Of a DNA stretch of 64,000 bases, positions 1 to 13,493 are shown piece after piece. The DNA lies in NCBI GenBank assembly GCA_010405405.1, contig MU004234.1, positions 2,523,988 to 2,587,987 on the forward strand, in the 5' to 3' direction. The notes under the pieces are model-generated. The model ran no database searches, was not told where the DNA came from, and worked only from the letters and a program-made list of their open reading frames with translations. Within the stretch, counting starts at the first letter, position 1. Each line of letters starts with the position of its first letter. Made by a program: the position numbers and the translations under genes. Source of the stretch: Microthyrium microscopicum (taxonomy: Eukaryota > Ascomycota > Dothideomycetes > Microthyriales > Microthyriaceae).

Positions 1-3000
1 TACTACTTAAACTCTTTATTAATTTATTATATAATATAAAGTACTACTTATACTAATAGTTACTAATATCCTAATAATAGTTTTTTATAAAACTTATTAA
101 CTAACGTAGTTTTAATTTAGGAAAGTTAGTAGATAGAATTACTTTACTTACTATCTATATACTACTAATTTAAAAGGATATTAATAAGTTTTAATATACT
201 TAAAATGCTTATAAAATTTAACCTTAAGGAGCTAAGCCTAATATTAAAAATAGTAGACTAAACTTCCTTTATAATATTATTACTCTTAACTATTTAGATT
301 AGAGTATACCTCTTAAGAAAGAAATATTTAAGGACTTAGAACTATTATTATTATATTAAAATATAGATATATACTTATTTACTAAAATACTAGCTTAGTA
401 CGAATTAAAATTTTAAGCTATAGGTTTTAATAGAAATTTAACTCTAATATTTAATACTAAGAATATAATAGCGCCCTAGGTAAGAGTCTATAATAAGTTT
501 TAAATAATAGTTTAGGCTTATATTATAAGTAAGGTAAGTCTAAAACTTAGCTAACTACTAATACTAATTAGAGCTATTAAATAAATAGCAAAAATAGAAT
601 AATTAATAGCTTTAAACGAAATTCTTATAAGAATATATCTAGAACTAGTAGCTAAAGAAAGTAAACTAAATTTTCTATTAAATATTAAATAGAGTAAATC
701 TAGAGTACTTTAGTCTTATATATAATATAGTTTTTTATTAAATTTTTTTATAAATACGTAATAGGCTTAATAAAAATACTTTCTTTTATATATAATTAGA
801 TAGATAAGGTAAAAAGTCTACTCTTTCTATATAGTATTTATTACCTTTATATTATTAAATAAAGTATATAGTTAGATAATATATATAAAACTACGTAATA
901 ATTAGAAATTAAATAATCTTTAAATATCTTTATTACTTCTAATATAATATCTTATCTAGATATAATAGGACGAATTTAGTATATATTTAGTAACTATAGT
1001 CTTAAGTTATATATCGTTCTGCCCTAAGATAGGCTATAGTTATAGAGAAATAATAAGTTAATATTATAAAAAATATAGTTTTATTATTAGCGTTTAATAA
1101 CTTATTATTATATCTAGTACTAATAATAGTACATTAGATTTAACTAGTAATAATAATAATAATAAGTAATAATAATAGAATCTAGGATTTAATATTCTTA
1201 CTTTCCTAATAATAGCGCCTTATATTTTACTTATGCTAATAGATTTAGAATCCTTATAATATTACTAAATAATATTAATAGATAGGAATAGCGTAGTAAG
1301 AGTCTATAGTAATCTCTCTACTAACACTAAAGTAGTATAATAGGTAAGCTTAAATATAATACGCCTTATAGCTATTATAAGAATAATAGCTATAATACTT
1401 ATAGTTCTTTCTTACTAATATATTTACTATAATAAATTAATTAATAAAGATAAATATATTGTTAAAAAATTTATTAGTAGCAAATATTTTAGTAAGTAGT
1501 AGAGCCTATTTAAATAAACCTAGTTTAATTTATATTTAGCTTATTAATTTATAATACTTCTTCTAACCTTACTTATTCTAATACTTAATAAGACTAAGCC
1601 TCTTCTTAACCTAAATATTATACTTAGCTTATAAATTTAAATATATATTTTAAATATAAACTAGAACTTAAAATAAGAAGCCTAAAGAAGTACCTCTTAT
1701 TTCTTAGTAACTTTAATTAAGAAGATAAACCCCTTTATTATTTTATCTAACGTAACTATAATAGCTTATTATACCTTAAAAGACCTTCTAAAAAAATATT
1801 TATAGAGAAAAGTAAATAGAAGTACTATAATAATATACTTAAGGTTTAAAAAAGTTAGTAATTATACTATTAATAATACTCTACTACTAGTAGAACTTAA
1901 TATACTTAAAACTTTGCTTAATACCTCTAGAGTAATATTAACTTCTAAATAAATAGGCTAAGATAATAAAGCACTACGAGAGAGTAAAGCTGCTCCTTAA
2001 GGTTAAGAAGGCAAAACTAAAAAAAAGGTTAAGCTAGTAGTTAGTAATAATAATAAATTTATTAAGAAAGAAAAGGAGAAGCTTATTTCTTTTAATAATA
2101 ATAATAAGTATAAAGATAAGAATAAGGATAAGGATAATATATTACTAAAAGGAAGTACCTTATATAAATAGAATTAGTTAAGGACTTTAGACGTTATTTC
2201 TAACTATAGCTTTTAATAGAAGAAAAGTAAGAATAACCTTATAAATAATACGTAATTATAAGGCTATTATTACTCTTCTTTACTTTAAATTTAAGGCTTT
2301 TCTCTTTCTTTTATACTCTTAATATACTTTATATTTTACTTTAGTTCTAATATAAAAGTATATAGGTTATACTATTTTTTTTCCTTTATTATTTACTATA
2401 ACTCTATATTTAAGTCTAGCTTTTAAACTTTAGTTTTTTTATTTACTTAAAGGACTATTAATTAACTATTATATAGACTTAATTATATTTAACTATAAAG
2501 ACTTTGCTATTAGCTAGTAACTATTATAAAGCGCTACTAATATTATAGCTTTTTAACGTTCTTAGCGTCTCTTAGAAGAACTTATACTTTTTTCTAATAT
2601 TTAAAATAACTTTATAGGCTTGTTAGTGCCTAATAATAAAGTATATAAAGGACTTAAAGCTTATTAGCTAGACCTTAGAATTTATAAGTAGTTTATTAAC
2701 TTATAGGTTAAACCTAAATAAACGTTAGTAAGTATAATAATTACTATAATTTATTAAGTAGAAGTTATAAAATATAGTATAGAAAACTACTATATAAAGA
2801 TAAAATAGTTAAGAAATAAGCTTAAGGAATTTATATAATATTACTATAAATATTACTAGAACTAGAACTACTAACTAAAAATTAAATTAATTAAAAGCTA
2901 TATTAAACTATAAATCTAGAGGTTAAGGAAGTTAGAAGTTAAGTATTAATATAATCTTATAAAAAATTAGTTATGTTTCTATTTAATACTATTAGCTACT

Positions 3001-4704
3001 TATTAGGATATATAATAATAGTCATTAAGCTTTAATATTAATTTTAATAGACTTTCTTAGGCTATTAGTTTATAGAGAAGTTATAGTCTCCTTTAAAATA
3101 AATATAATATTAGTTAGTAGGAAATAACTTAAGAAAGGTTAATAAAGTTAATTATTAGGCCGCTAAATACTTAAGAGTAAAGGTAGTAAGCCTTTTAATA
3201 TCTAGACTATATACTTTTAAGACTCTCTAATTAGGAGTAACTTTATTTTTTTCCTTATATATAATATAGTTATTTATATCCTTATTATTAAATTTATAAT
3301 AGCGCTTTAATAACCTCTTACTATTATACTTACAAAGAGAATAACCTTTATTAAAGTTAACCTCCTAAACTAATTACTTATTCTCTTCTTATTCTTTCTT
3401 AATCTTTACTTTATTTATCTCTTTTAAAGCTCTTAAAGATATATTAATTTTTTTAGCGTTATTTAAAATATAAATAGGCTAGTAATACTCTTTTTGTTTA
3501 ATACTATTTATCTAAATAAAGCTTACCTTAGCCTTACTTATACTTTTAAGAATTCTTCTTACTTACTTATATAATCTCTATAGTCTACCTTAAAAGCGTA
3601 TTAATAATATTAATATATCCTTACCTTTTAGAAGATTTAAGTTACTAAACTTAACTAATAAGCTTATTATATTACTATTATAATTTATATATATCTTTAT
3701 CTCTTCTACTTTTAAATATACCTTAAAAATATCTAACTTCTCTTTACTATTTATATAGCACTAAAGGTCCTTATAGAAGAGCTTTAGGTAAGATTCTTTA
3801 ATTTAATATTATATTATATTAATTTATATTTAGTTATTAGTATTATATTAAGGACTTAATTAAATTTATAACTCTTAGAGTAAATATTATTAAGATAATA
3901 TATAGGATAAAATAAAGCTTATAAATTCTTAGCTACTCCTTAGTAAACTAAGAGAGTAGTTAGGAACGTATAAGCTTTATTTATTTTAAGGACTTTTTAG
4001 CTAAATCCTTCTATATTAGAATATTTTATAAAGTAGTAACTTTAATTATAAAATAAGATCTAGAAAAAGTTATACCTATATTAACTTATAATTTTAATCT
4101 ATCTTTTATCTTAGATAATATATTACTAAAAGGTATACTATACTAAAAGAGGGTTAAATTTAACTTATATATACTTTCCCTAGTATTTTTAAGTCTTTAT
4201 TTTTTAATATTAAACCTTAACTACTTTTTAAGTAAATTAAGAAAATAATTAGGGTCTAATATAGCTTTAGAGGAGCTAATGCCTACCTAAATTAGGATTT
4301 TTGTTAGTCTATTATTAAGTTAGTATTATTTTTAATTATAAGTAGAAGTAAATAAATTCTTATATATTAGTTATCTTATTACTAATATATATTTCTTCTA
4401 TATAAAGTATTACCTTAATTAATAATATAGTAGGTAAGGATCTAGTACTTTATTAATATATATATAATAAAGTTCTTAATAAAGATATACTATTACGTTA
4501 GATATAACTATCTTTCTAAAAAGAAGTACTATTAGCTATACTTTAATTAATACCTATAATATATACCTAAGTTTATAATTAGCTTTAACTTATTAATATA
4601 ATACTATCCTTATAGATAGAAAACTTCCTAAAAAGATAAAAGAACTAAATATATAATAAGTACCTAAAGTAAGTAAAGTAGTATACTTACTTTACTATTT
4701 TAGG

Positions 4705-4709
4705 CGTAG
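4705..4709. repeat. Target site duplication CGTAG (left)
   Basis: The 5-bp CGTAG directly precedes the LTR and is identical to the 5 bp following the other LTR at 13,489-13,493. Five base pairs is the usual Ty3/gypsy duplication length. Confidence 0.85.
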
Positions 4710-4977
4710 TGTTAGAAACAGGTCGTTCTAAGTAAGTAAAGACTATAATTATTATAGTTTAAGTAGACACATAAAAATAGAGACGAGAGTAATTACTAGA
4801 GAGTTACTTAGACCTTTATAATCCCTCTTTTTTATTACCTAGAGCTATAAGGACTTTACTAAGCTATCTATATTTATAATAGATTATTATTAGTTAACTT
4901 AACTAATAATACTTTATTCTATATAGATGTATCTTATTAATAGTTATCTTAAACTAAAGGTATCCTAGTTCTTAATA
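4710..4977 (-). repeat. LTR (heavily mutated copy)
   Basis: This 268-bp direct repeat is paired with 13,221-13,488. It begins TGTTAGAAACA and ends TTAATA (originally ..CA). It is colinear with the other LTR over its whole length. Most differences are C in the other copy to T here, or G to A. For a minus-orientation element this is the 3' LTR. Confidence 0.9.
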
Positions 4978-5661
4978 TTATCCCTTTTCTTAAGGCTATT
5001 TATTTTAAAAAGTATATTTAAAGGTTTTAATAAATATTTCTTATACTTATATATAGCTTTTAACTATACTCTATTATACTAAGACTTAGAAGAGGATAAG
5101 GCTTAACTAAACGTATAGGATTAGGCTATTTATACCTTAAGGAGTCTTCTATAGCCTAGTAATATTCTTATTCTCTAGCTTTAGTATATTACTTATTTAA
5201 GATAAATAGCTTTCTATTTTTTATCTACTCTAAATAGATAGTTCTCTATTTTCTACTAGTCTTAAGCTATAATTAACTATATTAACTTAAACTTAAAGGA
5301 GTTTAGTTATTAAGGTTTAATATATTAGTAAAATATTTAATAAGTAGTTAATAGCTCTATTAAGGTCTTAATTAGTTAATACTAGCTTTATTAGAGTTAA
5401 ATTAACTTATTTATAAATATAGCGTAGTATTACTATTTATATTTAATTAAATCTTATTAAAATACTACTAAATAGTTATTCTATATATAGTATAAGTTAT
5501 CTAGTTATTAAAATATATATAGCTTAACTTAGTTAGTTATACTATATTAGATATACTAAATTTATATTAGTTTAATATAATTAGCTTTATAGTAGGTTAA
5601 GTAGCTATAACTTATATATAAAACTACTCTATAAGCTTTATTTAGCTCTAGATTAGAGGTA

Positions 5662-5721
5662 TATTTTAACCCTATTTTATATTAAAAAGGGTTCTTAAAG
5701 GAGTACTCCTTATATATATAT
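5662..5721. repeat. 60-bp direct repeat, copy A
   Basis: This is nearly identical to 7,819-7,878 (shared core TTCTTAAAGGAGTAC and the same flanks). The pair lies 2.16 kb apart inside the gypsy element, between the end of pol and the low-coordinate LTR. It could mark the ends of a nested element or be an internal gypsy repeat. Confidence 0.6.
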
Positions 5722-7818
5722 CTTAACGCTTCTTATATCTAATTAAGGGTTATTTTATATTATTTATAATAAGGTATTTAAATCTTTACTTAAAAGTTTA
5801 GAGATTCTAAGGCTAGGATTATACCTTCCTATTTAGGAAGTTATAATCTCTCTAAGTACTTATTATATTATATATAACTTTCTTTTACTATAGGAGGCTT
5901 TTATAGATTTTTACTAAGTATTATTATATTAATACTTAGCTATTTTAAGAAGGTAAGAAGATTTAGGTATAAAATAATCTTTCTTACTCTAAATCCTTTA
6001 TCTCTTATTCTTTATACTCTAAATCTTAAGGTAAGTAGAAATTTTATAGTTTTATAAATATATATAAAGATTACTATTACTAACCTATTTTATATTATAG
6101 GTTCCTTTCTAGTAACTATAAATTTTCTCTTCTTAGTTATTAAGCTACTTAGCGTTTTCTTAAGTCTTCTTAACTTATTTTAGTATACTTTATATCCTTC
6201 TAACCTTTAATAACTTATCTTTATTAACCTATATATTTTTAAACTTATCTTTATTTAAAGTAAGTATTAATATAAATAAGTTACTTAAAGATTTTATTAA
6301 AGGCTCTTAGGTCTTTACTAAGGGCAACTTTAACTCTAGTAAAACTATAGTAATTATTTTTACTAGTAAAAATATTAATATATCCTATAATAACTAAATC
6401 TTAACTATTAATATTATAAACCTTACTAAAGTAGTTTCTAAGAATAAGATAGAGTAAAAATATGCTAATAAGAGTATTATAGCCTTACTTAGCTTATTAT
6501 AGTACTACTTAACCCTAAATCCTTATTAGTATTATATAAAGGTCTATATAGTATATTTCTTTCTTCCTTTAACTACTAAACTCTACCTTATTCTTAACTT
6601 AGACTATTATTATACTTAATAAGTTAGTTTAAGTAAGTACTTTATTAAATACCTTAATATAAAGTTAACTAAGAATTATCTAGAGGTAATATCTTATTTT
6701 AACTTATTTTGCATTATATTATACTAATATAAGTAAGTTATTCCTTATTAAGACCTTTATAATAAGGCTAAGCTTATTTTAGTCTATATTATTATTAATA
6801 AGGTTATTTATACTCTTAAGAATAGTTTTTAGAATAAATTATCCTATAAAGATAAGTATATACTTTATAATAGTATTTAGTATACTTATAAGTATATAGT
6901 AACTCTTTATAAGTTATAAGTACTTATTTTAACTAATTCTAGTTTAGCTTTATATATTTAGATGCTAATTAGTTTATAATTATATATCTAAGTAGCTAGT
7001 AGCTAACTTCTTCTTATTATACTCTAGTATTACTAAGAATAGCTTCTATATAACCTATATACTTATTAACTATTATATAGGTACTAAAGCTACCTAAAAG
7101 CTAGTAAATAATAGCCTTTTAAAATTAGAGAAGTATATTATAGCTTATCTAGCTTTCTTAAGTACTAATATCTAATTCTATCTTCCTAAGTACTTTAAGT
7201 GCTATAATATGCTATATTCCTAGTATATAGACTTCTACTATATTATTAGTTCTTAAGGACCTAATATATCTTAAATAAGTCTTTTTATATTTATACTAAG
7301 TTATTTTATATTTAACTATCTTATAGTAATTTACTAATACTAAGAATAACCTAGCTAGTGTCCTTTTAAACTCTTAAGTATTTCTTAAGCGCTATAAGGT
7401 CTATCTTAGTATTTCTAAGCGCTAAGAGGTTAAGGCTTATATTAAAAAGGCTATTAAGGCTTTTTATAAGAATAGTTATACTAATAAGGACTATTCTAAG
7501 ATTAAGGCTATAGCTTTTACTATAAAAAAGCGTAAGATAAGCTAGGTAGCTTCTTCTTAAGTTAAAATAGAATTAGATAGGTTATCTTAGGTTTTTTTAG
7601 AATTTAGTATTATCTATACTTAGTTTTAATTAGCTAAATAAAGCTATTTCTTATTATATTAAGTTATTTTACGTCTCTTAAGAATAAGTTAGTTAGTAGA
7701 TACTTTTCTAAGACTTCTTAAGGATAGGTTTATTAATAGATACCCTTATAGAACTATTATATAGCTAATTTAACTCTTAGTTAGAAATTACTTATTCTTT
7801 TATATATTTTTTAATACG

Positions 7819-7878
7819 TATTTTAACTCTATTTTATATTATAAAGAGTTCTTAAAGGAGTACCCTTTATATATATAT
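7819..7878. repeat. 60-bp direct repeat, copy B
   Basis: This is the partner of 5,662-5,721 in direct orientation. Just upstream, at about 7,360-7,600, the plus strand reads as a long lysine-rich frame broken almost only by TAG/TAA codons, opposite in direction to the surrounding gypsy pol. That suggests a separate element inserted here. Confidence 0.55.
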
Positions 7879-9418
7879 AAAGACTTATTTTATATATTAT
7901 TCTAAGTTATTTTATATATTTATAACTTAGTAATTTTCCTATATACTTATTATTTAGTACTATTTTTAAGTTACTTTAAGTTAATTTATTATAATATATA
8001 TATAAAGGAGTTAATTTAGGTTCTAATTAGTAAGAAAATTATAAAGTAACTATCCCCCTTCTTTAAAAGCTCGTCTTAAGTCTTTTAGGTCTTTTTTAGC
8101 CTTTTTAGCTATTTTTTTAGTCTTATAAAGTTAAGATCTATTAATCTATTTATAATATTATCTAGATATATTATTTCGTATTTAACTACTCTTTTAATTA
8201 TATTTATTACTAGTATAATACTCTTCTTAGCTAACTTTATATAATAGTACTTTAAAATAGTTAAAGAAAGGTTAGTTATAGGCTCTTAGGTTAATTTAGA
8301 CTCTAGGTAACCTTTCTATTTTATAAGGTAGTAATATTTATCTTTTTTATTTACTATATGCTTTATTATCTCCTCTATATTATATATATTTAAGTCTTCT
8401 AAGTTTAAAGAATTTTATAATAATATAGACTTCTATAAAAAGTAAGGGTTTAGTTTATATAGCTCTAATAAAAAGATATAGAATATATTATAAACTTATA
8501 CGTTTTTTAGGAAGTTAAGCTAGTAAGTATTAGCGTTTATAATCTTTATAATCTTAAAGGAACCTATATACTTAATATTAAGCTTCTTCTTAATATAAGT
8601 AATCTAAATATTCTTTATATTAAGTAAAACTTAATTATTAACGTTTAAATAAACGTCCTTCTTTCCTTTATTATACTAGTTAGCTTAGTATAGCTATACT
8701 TTAACTAATTTATTCCTTATTATATATTATAGGGATAGGATATAGTTTACTATCTTTTTAGCGTTAAGTATAATACTTTTTAATAGTATTTTAGCTAATT
8801 TAAAAGTATAAGAGTTCCTTTTAATATATATAATAAAAGGAGTAATTCTAGTTAATAAGTAAATACTATTATTATAGTTAAACTTAGCTAAACTAAGCTA
8901 TTTTACCTAATTATTCTATTTCTAATACTTATAAATCTATAGGTAGTACTTAACCTCTTAGTTTAAGTACTCTATTTAACTATTAGTCTATAAATAGAAT
9001 ACTATTAAAAGCTTTCTAAGAATAAAAAAATAATAAAGGAATATTTTCTAGTACTTAGAAATAAAGAGAGGTCCTTAATTAAATATAATAGTATAAGGTA
9101 TGCTATATAGGTATATAACCTCTTATAAGAAGATCTTAGTAAGGTTTTTTATATCTATATTCTTTCTTATTAAGATATAGTAGGCTATTTTAATTAATTT
9201 ATTAATAACTACTATAATAGAGTTATAGATTTAACTATTATAAATACTTAGAGGTAAATCTATAATAAAATTTATAATAATATTCTTTTATAACATTTTT
9301 AGGACTAGTAAGGCTATTAGCAACTCTTTCTAGGCTTATCTAATAGATTTATTATGTTAGTAGTTAAAGTAAGCTTTATAATAGTTCTTAACGTTCTTCT
9401 AGACGTAGTCCTAAGTAT

Positions 9419-9510
9419 AGTAGCGCTTAATCTTCTTAAGTATCTTCTTTAATCCTTTATAATTACCTTCTATAGCGTTATTATAGAACTATTATAAGAT
9501 TTTCTTCTTT
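9419..9510 (-). pseudogene. Relic of integrase zinc-binding domain
   Basis: The minus strand reads FYNNAIEGNYKGLKKILK followed by KIKRYY. This matches the H2C2 integrase N-terminus (FHDNAIEGHYGGLKKTL..RYYW) with histidine codons turned to tyrosine or asparagine. It is followed by a TAG for the expected Trp and a tract resembling the VKxYVKAC segment. Its place downstream of the reverse transcriptase fixes the element as Ty3/gypsy rather than Ty1/copia. Confidence 0.72.
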
Positions 9511-10670
9511 TATAACTCTTCTTTAATAAAAATAAGATTTCTACTCGTCTATTTAGTTTTATCTAAGTTATTCTTAGCTAAAGGTAGTTTATTAATAGCT
9601 AAAATCTTACTAGAGCTTATTTTTAGATACTTCTAGGTCTTAGTAAGCTTATCTTAACTTTTCTTAAGTTAGTTTATAGTAAGATACTATATATTAATAC
9701 TAACGTATATAATAATAAAGTCTATAAATCTAATAGTATTAGTTTTAGCTATAAAAGCGTTATTAAGCTATAACTTATTATAAAGTAGATTAAGTAATAC
9801 TTCTATAGTCTTTTTCTATTCTCTTTAGCTCTCTTTAACGTAGTCTAAACGTCTTAAGAGTTTATTAGCTAGATTTATCTTACCTAGGTAGTGCTTAATA
9901 TTAAAATTATATTTTAAGAGTAAATTTATCTATTTTATATATATTAATAATATTTTTAGTATTATTTTAAGCAATTTAAGGTTTATATAGTCTATTAAGA
10001 CCTAAAATTAGTCTAGTAAGCCTTATAAGTACTTTCTAAATACTTTTAAGGAATCTATAATTACTAAGAACTTTTATTATAAAGTTTTATAGTAGCTCTT
10101 TAGTAGAAATAATTTCTAAGAATAGAATATAATAAGTTTCTATAAGCTATCCTAGCCTTTATTATGCTATTTTTAGCTTAATATCTTATAAATTATCTTT
10201 CTAAAGGTATTAGTTTCTAACTATATAGAAAGTATAAGGTTAAAATAAACTAAAATTAGTACGTTTATAAAAGAATCTTTTAGTTTATTAAAAGAATCTA
10301 AGGCGTCTAGTAGTAATTTAATATCTATAAACTCTTTTTATTATAGCTTTAAGCCTTTTAAGGCCTAACCTAGTTCTTTTTAGGTTAAGGCGTTTAGTAG
10401 TATAGTAATATAAGAAAATCTAGCAATAAACTAATAATAGTAGTTTATAAAGCTAATAAATTCCTTTACTTAGTATATATTATATAGTTTTAGCTAATCT
10501 AGGTATATATTAATCTATAACTAATCTATAATAGTACTATTTAAGGTTATAATATAACCTAGATACTCTATATTACTAGTATAAAACTTATACTTAGATA
10601 GTTTTACGTATAAATAATACTCTATAAGTTACTATAAAACTTCTTAGATATTTTTAATATATTACTCTTT

Positions 10671-10798
10671 AATTTTAGAGTAAATAAGGATATTATTAAG
10701 GTAAATAATATATATTATGTCTACTAAGCCTCTTAATACTTAGTTAATATACGCTTAGAAGGCCGTAAGAGTATTTATAAGTCTAAATAAGACTATTA
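10671..10798 (-). pseudogene. Relic of Ty3/gypsy reverse transcriptase
   Basis: The minus strand reads a gypsy reverse transcriptase core: a degenerate FGLxNAPATFQAYIN-like block, then VLRGLVDI, then YLNNILIYSK. The family motif is YLDDILIYSK; both catalytic aspartates (GAT) are now asparagine (AAT) by G-to-A change, and in-frame TAA codons stand where CAA would be expected. The frame is otherwise continuous, so this is point-mutational decay without obvious indels. The catalytic block is at 10,674-10,703. Confidence 0.88.
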
Positions 10799-13220
10799 TA
10801 TATTTAAATATTCTATATTTAGTCCTAAACGTAGTTTTCTACTTATTACTATTTTTAATACGTAAATAGTAATAAGCTTTACGTAAGTTAAGACTAGTAA
10901 AGAACTTAGCGCCTTAAAGTTTATCTAAAGACTTCTTAATAAGAAGTAATATATACTAATCCTTAATAATAATATTATTTAGGCCTTAGTAGTTTATATA
11001 GAGTTATAATATTTTATCTTTCTTCTTTATAAAAAGGATAAAGGCTTTAATAAGGAATCTTAACTTCTAGATTTAACCTTTTATAAGGTAAGTATCTAAG
11101 TACTTATATAGAATAATTAACTTAGCTTCTAAGAGGCTATAAATAGGTTTATATAGTACTATAGCGCCTAGCTCTAGATTAATCTTAAGGTCTTATAGGC
11201 TATATTAGGCTAATTTAAGTATATCTTATTTATTAAAGGCTTTAGTAAACTATAAATACTTACTTAGGAACTCTTCTATAGATAAATTTAGGTCTAGTAA
11301 CTTAACTAGATAATTAAATAGTTAGGATAAACTATACTAAGCTAACTTAGAGAACTTATTAGCGTTTATAGTCTCTATCTTGCTATAGAAGCTACTAAAA
11401 GATTACTTCTATATAAGAATCTTATTCTTAAAGTCTAGAAGAAGATTTTATTTCTCTAACTAGAGTATTTCTATAATAATAGAATAATATAAAGAGTTTA
11501 TAATATAAAATAACTCTATCTTAGTCTTAAGGAGGCTATTTAAGTTAATTACTATTACTATAGCTTCTATAACTTTATAAATTTATATAAGAGTACTATC
11601 TAAGTATATTATAAGTATCTTAGAAAGGAAAGTAATATAGAGCTAAAGTTTTTTAGCTAGCTTAATATCTATAATATTAAAGTATAATCTATAATTAACT
11701 ATAATATTTAAGAATAAAGCTTTCTAGCCCTTATTATCCCTTAAACTCTTTTATAGATATATTTACTTTAACTTTAGTCTTATAAAGTCTACTTTATTAA
11801 GTAAGTTATTATTCTTAGCTTTTAATATCTTTAAGATATATATAATAATAGTCTTATAGAGCTATTTAGCGCTAGGCTAGGCTATTTTATTAATAAGAAA
11901 GGCTACTAAGTCCTAGTTTATAACTTTATAACCTTATCTTTCTTTTATAACTTAGAGTATTCTATTTTAAAATAAGGTTTACTATATTTAAAGTATTTAA
12001 CCTTTTTTAGGTTAGACTCTAGTAGAATATTTACGTTCTAAGTTATTTTAGATATAGCCTATTCTATTTTACTATTCTTTAAAGGATAAAAAGACTTTCT
12101 AAGTATTTTTAGCTTTTTTAAGCTCTTTTTATACTTATACTTATCTTCTAAGAAGCGTAAGTATTATTTTAAAAAAGGTTATCTTAGGTTTACTTTTTTA
12201 GAAGTAGACTAAGCCTTAGCCTCTATAGAACTAAGAGTCTAGTATAAGTTAGCCTTTTTAAGAGCTTCTTTAACTATAGTAGTAGTAAACTTCTTATTAA
12301 AAAGAATCTTCTTCTATATATTTCTAAGGAGGTCTCTATAAAACTAAAAAAGGTAACTCTTTTAGTTATTATACTCTTATTCCTTCTATAACTTAAGGAG
12401 ATTATTATAAAGCTTTTAAAAATAGTGTTAAATTAATTTAACTATCTAAAACTTCTTAAAAGTAATATATTCTTACTTTATAAAGTAGCCTAAATAGCTT
12501 AATATATAGTCTTAAACTACTTACTATATCTTTTAGAATCCTAAGTCTTAGAACTCTTTATAAAGAATAAGATTATCTAATCCTATTTATAATAGCTTTT
12601 TCTTAAGCTAATTATATTTATAAATATACTAGTAGAGTTACTAGTTATAAGTACTTTCTTAATAAAAAGGTTTAATAAACTTTTATTTAATATTATTAAC
12701 TTAGAATATATATTCTTAAAGACTCTTCTCCTTATAAGGCTTTATCTTAGGCTTATCTTAGTTTAAAGGTCCTAAAAAGGCAAAAGCTTAGCTTAAAAGA
12801 TACTAATTAGGTTTTGTTATATTAACTTAGCTAAAGTTCTCTAACTCTTAAGTAATTTTAAGCTTGCTAAACTAAATTACCTTAGCTTTTACTATTAGCT
12901 CTTATACTTTAAGCTCTAGCTTCTTTTTATTAATAAGCATATTAAGTTCCTCTTTATAGCGTATTATAAAGTTATTTTAAGTCTCTCTAAGCCTAAGTAG
13001 GTTAGGATTAGCTAGTTTAATATTAAATAAGTCTAATAGACCTCTAAATATATTAGTTTAGAATATAATAAGTACTAGTAACCCTTAGCCTAATAGTTAA
13101 GGCTACCTAAGTCTTATTTAGATGCTAAGGTCTAAATATTTACTATTAAATATAGTTTCTAATTAGATAAAAGATAAAAATAATTTCTTTAGGTACTTAA
13201 AAGTTAAGAAGTAATTACTA

Positions 13221-13488
13221 TATTAGAAACAAGTCGTTCTAAGTAAGTAAAGACTATAATTATTATAGTTTAAGTAGATATATAAAAATAAGGATAAGAG
13301 TAATTACTAGAGAGTTACTTAGACTCCTATAATCTCTCTTTTTTATTACTTAGAGCTATAAGGACTTTACTAAGCTATCTATATTTATAATAAGTTATTA
13401 TTAGTCAACCTAACTAATAACGCTTCATCCTGCGTAGACGTGTCCTATTAGTAGTTATCTTAAACTAGAGGTGTCCTAGTTCCTAATA
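13221..13488 (-). repeat. LTR (less mutated copy)
   Basis: This is the partner of 4,710-4,977. It retains GC-containing stretches (for example around 13,430-13,460) that are TA-rich in the other copy, so it is closer to the ancestral LTR. It starts TATTAGAAACA (TG changed to TA) and ends CCTAATA, and is followed directly by the target duplication CGTAG. Confidence 0.9.
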
Positions 13489-13493
13489 CGTAG
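13489..13493. repeat. Target site duplication CGTAG (right)
   Basis: The 5-bp CGTAG directly follows the LTR and matches 4,705-4,709. Confidence 0.85.

Larger units (their letters stand above)
4710..13488 (-). mobile_element. Degenerate Ty3/gypsy LTR retrotransposon
   Basis: An 8,779-bp element is bounded by two direct 268-bp LTRs and a perfect 5-bp target duplication CGTAG on each side (4,705-4,709 and 13,489-13,493). LTR termini were TG..CA; one TG has become TA and both CA ends have become TA, as RIP would do. On the minus strand the order is gag region at the high-coordinate end, then reverse transcriptase near 10.7 kb, then integrase near 9.4 kb. This is the Ty3/gypsy order (RT before integrase). 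The element is dead: RT aspartates read as asparagine and tryptophans read as TAG. About 3 kb lie between the end of recognisable pol (near 8.05 kb) and the low-coordinate LTR, which is unusually long and may be a nested insertion. Confidence 0.9.
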
